The notes beneath the pieces are model-generated. The model was not told the origin of the DNA. It saw only the letters and a program-made list of their open reading frames with translations, and ran no database searches. Below are positions 60,016 through 64,000 of a DNA stretch of 64,000 bases, in pieces; the first letter of the stretch is position 1, and the number at the start of each line of letters is the position of its first letter. The DNA comes from Streptomyces sp. NBC_01197. GTDB lineage: Bacteria > Actinomycetota > Actinomycetes > Streptomycetales > Streptomycetaceae. Both the position numbers and the translations under genes were made by a program. The DNA lies in the NCBI RefSeq assembly GCF_036010505.1, contig NZ_CP108569.1, positions 3,607,001 to 3,671,000 of the forward strand. Reading direction: 5' to 3'.

Positions 60016-60665
60016 CGGTCCTCCCCCCGGGCCAGACTCCGGATCCGGGTGACATGCCGCTGGACGACCGCGACGGCGTCGTCGGCGTTCCCGTCACGCA
60101 GCGCCTCCAGGATCTCGCCGTGCTCGGCGAGGGTGGTGGCGGTGCGGTCGGGGTGCGCATGGAGCACGGCGACGCCCATCCGCAGCTGCCGGTCGCGCAG
60201 CTGGTCGTAGAGGCGGGAGAGGATCTCGTTCCCGGCGCTGCGGACGATCTCCGCGTGGAAGCAGCGGTCGCTGACGGCGGCCCCGGCCAGATCACCGGCC
60301 GCCACCTGCGCGGTCTGCTCGGCCAGCAGCTCGGTCAGCCGCTCGATGAGCTGGGGAGCGGCGGGCACGGCCTTGCGCGCGGCGAACTCCTCGACCAGCA
60401 GCCGGGTCTCCACCACGTCGTGGATCTCCTGCGCGGAGACGGCGAGGACCAGGGCGCCCTTCTTCGGGTAGAGCTTGATGAGCCCCTCGACCTCCAGCTT
60501 GAGCAGCGCCTCGCGCACGGGCGTACGGGAGACCCCCACGGCGTCGGCGAGCTCGCCCTCAGTGAGGAGCGTCCCGCCCTCGTAGCGACGGTCGAGTACG
60601 GCCTGCTTGACGTGCGCGTAGACGCGGTCGGCGGCGGGGGGCTGTCTCAGCGGGGCGACTGGCAT
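60012..60665 (-). CDS. GntR-family regulator (FadR/FCD subfamily)
   Basis: A 217-residue regulator. The N-terminal winged helix (about 10-75) reads RVYAHVKQAVLDRRYEGGTL, TEGELADAVGVSRTPVREAL and EVEGLIKLYPKKGALV. An all-helical FCD ligand domain follows (about 85-210), with family metal-ligand positions in SDRCFHAEIVRSAGNEIL and AEHGEILEALRDGNAD. It controls the co-transcribed MFS gene. Start ATG 60665 is leaderless. Confidence 0.9.
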   Translation of the reverse strand: MPVAPLRQPPAADRVYAHVKQAVLDRRYEGGTLLTEGELADAVGVSRTPVREALLKLEVEGLIKLYPKKGALVLAVSAQEIHDVVETRLLVEEFAARKAVPAAPQLIERLTELLAEQTAQVAAGDLAGAAVSDRCFHAEIVRSAGNEILSRLYDQLRDRQLRMGVAVLHAHPDRTATTLAEHGEILEALRDGNADDAVAVVQRHVTRIRSLARGEDR

Positions 60666-60671
60666 GCGCAC

Positions 60672-60677
60672 AGCATA
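60672..60677 (-). promoter_or_regulatory. Leaderless -10 box for the GntR/MFS operon
   Basis: On the minus strand TATGCT (plus 60672-60677) lies 6 nt before ATG 60665. Confidence 0.5.
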
Positions 60678-61038
60678 GATACAACAGGGATACGTTGGGG
60701 AGAGGTGTCCGCATGGCGGGACACGGATGGGCGGCGGATGGGGCGGCAGATGGGTGATATCCAGGGCATTCGGCCCTGCCCCGGCCATCCGAGCCCCTCT
60801 CTCGACTTCTGCCGCCTTCGTCGGCCCGGACGGCAGGATCGCCTGGTTCGACGTGATCCGCTGGACGCTCGTCGTCCTGCTGTTCGTACTGACCCTGATC
60901 GGGCGCGAACTGCCTGTGGCGCACGAAGCGCTCGCGTGGAGCAGGGCCTCGATCCCAGCCGCTGAACCACACAGGTGACCCCCGCCGGGGACCCACCGGG
61001 GCCGGGCCCGCCCACCTCCGGCAGCTCCGGCGTCACTG
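60678..61038. other. Intergenic stretch without a convincing gene
   Basis: The only candidate is a rightward frame ending at 60978 whose last 41 codons contain one hydrophobic helix (VIRWTLVVLLFVLTLIGREL). It has no ribosome binding site, and its upstream part looks non-coding. No repeat or hairpin stands out. Confidence 0.4.
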
Positions 61039-61443
61039 TTACCGCGCGACGCCGAGCAACAGCCAGCGACGCACAGTGACTTGAAGCAGTACGCGTCCTC
61101 CGTCCGGGCGGTCGGGAACCGTGACATCCCAGGCGTACTTCGCCGAGAACGCCGCCATCACCTCTGCGGGGAACCCGTCACGGTGGAGCTGCACCTCTCC
61201 CTCCGCCACGACGGGGACCCGGCCGTCCTCCAGCGCCAGGGACGCCCGCGGGTCCGCCCGGAGATTCCGCACCTTGACCGAGCCGCTGTCCACGCCGATC
61301 CACCAACTGCCCCGGAGAAAGACGAACCACACGGGCGTCACATGGGGTGACCCGTCGGGACGGACACCGCACAGCCAGACGTTGCGCTCGGTGGCCAGCC
61401 GGTCCAGGACAGCGGGGTCGGTCGGATGCTCGACAGTAGTCAT
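61039..61443 (-). CDS. PPOX-class flavin/F420-dependent oxidoreductase-like protein
   Basis: A 134-residue split-barrel protein. LDRLATERNVWLCGVRPDGS (18-37), HVTPVWFVFLRGSWWIGVD and KVRNLRADPRASLALEDG are the standard blocks of pyridoxamine-phosphate-oxidase-like or F420-dependent reductases. The cofactor cannot be decided by eye. Start ATG 61443. It is divergent from the AhpD-like gene, suggesting a shared oxidative-stress context. Confidence 0.83.
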   Translation of the reverse strand: MTTVEHPTDPAVLDRLATERNVWLCGVRPDGSPHVTPVWFVFLRGSWWIGVDSGSVKVRNLRADPRASLALEDGRVPVVAEGEVQLHRDGFPAEVMAAFSAKYAWDVTVPDRPDGGRVLLQVTVRRWLLLGVAR

Positions 61444-61641
61444 CCGCCCATCCCAGCCCACGCGGCCACCGCCCCGCTTCGGTCCTCAGTCGCGGACGGC
61501 CCGGACTTTCGCCCTACGCCCGGCCATGTCGCCCCCGGCCCGGAACCCGGGCACCCACCTCACATCGCGCGCGCATGTCACAACTCGCCGGGCTGCTCCG
61601 TCGTATCCATGTAGGCATCGACAACGACAGAGGAGCCCACC

Positions 61642-62115
61642 ATGGGTGCCCGTATCAACATGTTCGAGAACCCGGTCGCCGGCAAGGTCTGGAAGCACAT
61701 CATCGCGGCGGGCAAGGCGGTGGCCGACTCGTCGCTGCCGGCCGCGACGCAGGAGCTGGTGAAGATCCGGGCGAGTCAGATCAACGGCTGCGGCGGCTGC
61801 CTCGACATGCACACCAAGGAGGCCGCCGCAGCCGGTGAGACCGCGGTGCGCCTCAACCTGGTCGCCGCCTGGCGGGAGACCACGGTCTTCACCGAGGCCG
61901 AGCGGGCGGCGCTTGAGCTGACGGAGCAGGGCACCCGCCTTGCCGACGCGGCCGGCGGCGTCACGGACGACGCCTGGGCGAACGCCACCAAGCACTACGA
62001 CGAGGACCAGCTCGCCGCCTTGGTGTCCCTGATCGCCGTCATCAACGCCTTCAACCGCGGCAACGTCATGATCAAGCAGGCCGGCGGCGAATACCGGGCC
62101 GGAATGCTCGGATAA
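61642..62115 (+). CDS. Carboxymuconolactone decarboxylase/AhpD-like protein
   Basis: A 157-residue helical protein. The redox motif NGCGGCLDMHTKEA has Cys50-x-x-Cys53 and His57, the AhpD-type alkylhydroperoxidase pattern. WRETTVFTEAERAALELTE and LIAVINAFNRGNV are further family blocks. It probably reduces peroxides with a thiol partner. Start ATG 61642 has AGAGGAG upstream. A 12-bp hairpin follows. Confidence 0.88.
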   Translation: MGARINMFENPVAGKVWKHIIAAGKAVADSSLPAATQELVKIRASQINGCGGCLDMHTKEAAAAGETAVRLNLVAAWRETTVFTEAERAALELTEQGTRLADAAGGVTDDAWANATKHYDEDQLAALVSLIAVINAFNRGNVMIKQAGGEYRAGMLG

Positions 62116-62130
62116 GGCGTATCCGCTGTC

Positions 62131-62162
62131 GGCCGGACCGGAGACATCCTTCCGGTCCGGCC
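62131..62162 (+). terminator. 12-bp perfect hairpin after the AhpD-like gene
   Basis: Arms GGCCGGACCGGA (62131-62142) and exact complement (62151-62162) with an 8-nt loop, 15 bp after the stop. Confidence 0.7.
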
Positions 62163-62264
62163 GGCCGGGAACTCGGTTACAGCAACTCTCGGATGGCCCT
62201 TCTGGGTCACGTCCCAGAACGGCACCGAGACATTATTTGCCGAACCGCGTGTAGGTCTCGCTGT

Positions 62265-63761
62265 TCAGTCCCCTCCCCCTTCCGGGGGACGGCCGCCAAG
62301 GATCTCCGCCAGCGGGCGGTGCGGATCGTACGGAGCCCAGCCCGGGCTGCCGGTCCGGGCGAACGCGACCCAGGCACCGTGTACGTGGGCTGCGAGTCCT
62401 GCTGGAGCGGGGCCGGGGCCCAGCAGGCGGGTGTCCCCGTGCAGCCGGGGTGCGTCGGCTGTGTCGAACACGAAGGGCAGTTCCACGGTGTGGGCAGCGC
62501 CGAGTCGCCCGCCCAGAGCCGTCGAGCGGTAGCCGAACGAGTAGAGGTGCGTGCGGCCACCCGAGATCCGCGCGTGGGCCTGCGCCATGCGCGTCGTACC
62601 GGCCGTGAACAGGGCCTCCCCCAGCAGGGCGGAGCGCAGCTCGCCCGGTGTCGAGCCCGGCCGTGCCGTGCGGTGCGCGGCGAGGGCGGATTCCGGGTCC
62701 GCGTGGACCCGGCCGGCGACCGTGAGCAGGCCGGCTTCCGTGGTGGACTCCAGGTCACCCTGCGGTACGAGGTAGAGGTGCCCCTCCTCGGTATTGGTGC
62801 CGATGAGCAGGTCGACGTCGGCGGCCGGGCCGTCGGCGAGACCGTCGGCGGGCTGGACCGGGAGGACCAGACTGAACGGGCTGAGCCCGGCCAGCGGGTC
62901 CTGGGCGGTGCTGGTGCGCAGATCGAGGCCGGCCAGTGCGGGCAGGATCGCCAGGAAGCGCTCGTCCGGGATGGGGGCGAACGCCTCGGCGGTCGGTTCG
63001 ACGCCCAGCGCGGCGGCCGCGGCGGCGGCGACCCGTTGTGCCTGCTCCGGGGTGAACGCGCCGGTGCCGTTGCCGCTTTGGATAATCGCCCGGCGGAACA
63101 GGCCGCCGGCCCTGGGTGTCGCCAGCAGCCCGCCGATGAGCGTGGCACCCGCGGACTGGCCGAACACCGTGACGTTGCCGGGGTCGCCGCCGAATGCCGC
63201 GACTGTGTCCTGTACCCAGCTGAGGGCGGCGAGCAGGTCGAGCAGTCCGCGGTTGGCCGGAGCACCCGCCAGATCGAGGAACCCGGGGATGCCCAGGCGG
63301 TAGTTCACCGTCACGAGAACGACGCCGTCACGGGCGAACGCACTGCCGTCGTACAGCGCGGCCCGGCTCGATCCGGTGACGAACCCGCCTCCGTGCACGA
63401 AGACCATGACGGGGCGGCTGCCGCCATCGGCGGCAGGCGTGTGGACATCGACGGTCAGGTACTCGTCGCCGGGCACCCAGCCCGGTCCGAAGTAGGGCGC
63501 CATGTCGAGCCGGCCGAAGTCGCGGGCCGGCTGGGGAGCCGTGGGCGCGGGCCGCGTGCCGTCGCGGACACCGGCCCAGCCCGGGTGGGGGGCGGGTGGC
63601 GAGAAACGGCCGGCGCCGACCGGCGCCGCAGCGTAGGGGATGGCGCGGTGGCGCTCGCCGGTTCCGTCACGGACACCGCGCACGGCGCCGGCTGGGGTTG
63701 CGACCACCGGATATGCCAGTACCGGGTCTGCCGGAGTTACCGGATTTGCCTGTCGGAGCAC
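62265..63761 (-). CDS. Type B carboxylesterase
   Basis: A 498-residue alpha/beta hydrolase of the carboxylesterase/lipase type B family. The oxyanion hole is HGGGF (123-127) and the nucleophile elbow is GQSAGA with Ser203, where most of the family has GESAGG, so Gln replaces Glu at 202. The opening block VVATPAGAVRGVRDG and YAAAPVGAGRF are typical. The Glu/His of the triad lie further on (the His near HTVELPFVFD). GTG 63761 has AGGAAG upstream. No Sec signal is evident. It follows the MBL-fold gene by 36 bp on the same strand. Confidence 0.87.
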   Translation of the reverse strand: MLRQANPVTPADPVLAYPVVATPAGAVRGVRDGTGERHRAIPYAAAPVGAGRFSPPAPHPGWAGVRDGTRPAPTAPQPARDFGRLDMAPYFGPGWVPGDEYLTVDVHTPAADGGSRPVMVFVHGGGFVTGSSRAALYDGSAFARDGVVLVTVNYRLGIPGFLDLAGAPANRGLLDLLAALSWVQDTVAAFGGDPGNVTVFGQSAGATLIGGLLATPRAGGLFRRAIIQSGNGTGAFTPEQAQRVAAAAAAALGVEPTAEAFAPIPDERFLAILPALAGLDLRTSTAQDPLAGLSPFSLVLPVQPADGLADGPAADVDLLIGTNTEEGHLYLVPQGDLESTTEAGLLTVAGRVHADPESALAAHRTARPGSTPGELRSALLGEALFTAGTTRMAQAHARISGGRTHLYSFGYRSTALGGRLGAAHTVELPFVFDTADAPRLHGDTRLLGPGPAPAGLAAHVHGAWVAFARTGSPGWAPYDPHRPLAEILGGRPPEGGGD

Positions 63762-63797
63762 GGGCGACTCTTCCTGTGTGGAAAGGGCTTGAGGACA

Positions 63798-64000
63798 TCA
63801 GGACAGGCGGGAGAAGGCCGCCCACTCCTTGATCGCGAACTTCGACCCGCTGCGAGCGACCTCCGCGGCGCCGTGGCCGCCGAAGTGTGCCGGGAAGACG
63901 AGCGCGTTGCTCTCGGCGGCGCGGCCGAGCAGCTTGTGCCGGGTGGCGCGGGATTCCACCGGGTCCTCGCAGAAGCAGGAGTTGGTCTCCGGCTCGGCGA
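63798..64000 (-). CDS. MBL-fold metallohydrolase, C-terminal fragment (cut by window edge)
   Basis: The last 66 codons of a leftward gene whose start lies outside the window. The fragment reads ATRHKLLGRAAESNALVFPA then HFGGHGAAEV, matching the final strands and metal-ligand His of metallo-beta-lactamase-fold hydrolases that convert or sense small molecules. It is followed 36 bp later by the carboxylesterase gene, so the two probably form an operon. Confidence 0.65.
   Translation of the reverse strand, partial: AEPETNSCFCEDPVESRATRHKLLGRAAESNALVFPAHFGGHGAAEVARSGSKFAIKEWAAFSRLS

Noticed and set aside
60727..60978. Rightward frame with one hydrophobic helix
   Set aside because: No start signal, and the upstream half is low-complexity. 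Kept only as a note in the intergenic entry.
1..64000. tRNA, rRNA, CRISPR, insertion sequences or integrases
   Set aside because: No T-loop/acceptor pattern, no regularly spaced direct repeats and no transposase or recombinase motif was found by eye. A dedicated tRNA and ncRNA scan was not possible.

Overview
The window is about 72-75% GC with strong third-position GC bias. Its gene families (snapalysin with its LysR partner, FemX, SpoIIE/HATPase phosphatase, DUF6458, leaderless TAnnnT-ATG starts) point to the chromosome of a Streptomyces or close relative. A perfect 14-bp ParB site (parS) lies just downstream of aspS, near metG. From memory these two genes also sit close together near oriC in Streptomyces coelicolor, so the window is probably origin-proximal core chromosome. 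No tRNA, rRNA, CRISPR array, transposase or integrase gene was found.

Layout. 1-2.7 kb: right end of a biosynthetic-type operon (acyl carrier protein tail, ketosynthase, cytochrome P450, joined by ATGA overlaps), closed by a hairpin. 2.7-6 kb: small membrane protein, TetR regulator, FprA-type ferredoxin reductase. 5.7-6.3 kb: two back-to-back gene remnants (cupin and NCS2 permease) meeting at a repeat-flanked junction that looks like a deletion scar. 6.4-12.8 kb: FemX; a leftward response regulator, histidine kinase and flavoprotein operon; and a divergent NOX/ferric-reductase-like gene with a secreted FMN-binding protein. 12.8-26 kb: aminopropyltransferase-like protein, release factor 3, secreted tripeptidyl aminopeptidase, LysR/MFS divergent pair, an operon of two ferritin-like proteins and a blue-copper lipoprotein, aldehyde dehydrogenase, and a TetM/OtrA-type ribosomal protection GTPase. 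26-39 kb: family-5 uracil-DNA glycosylase, GNAT, membrane proteins, FUSC protein, snapalysin with its LysR regulator, barstar-like protein, VWA protein, metG, Uma2 protein, L,D-transpeptidase-like lipoprotein. 39-53.5 kb: a gene-poor stretch with possible coding debris, parS, aspS, SpoIIE phosphatase, AI-2E family permease, pirin, SseB-like protein, acyl-CoA dehydrogenase, M18 aminopeptidase, DUF6458, thioredoxin/NHL protein, LURP-one-like protein. 53.5-64 kb: YtrA-type GntR/ABC operon with a visible promoter and operator, methyltransferase, nitrilase-family hydrolase, mycothiol-dependent-type protein, GntR/MFS operon, PPOX and AhpD-like proteins, carboxylesterase and the tail of an MBL-fold hydrolase.

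Most of this is housekeeping and redox or envelope physiology. The less ordinary items are the parS site, the two-gene deletion scar, the ACP/KS/P450 cassette with a variant P450 I-helix, the ribosomal protection gene with an overlapping upstream reading frame, the exported ferritin-like/cupredoxin operon with a 26-bp perfect palindrome over a stop codon, and short tandem repeats that begin in or span the stop codons of at least four unrelated genes.

Functional calls come from reading the translated sequence and recalled family knowledge; no database search was run.
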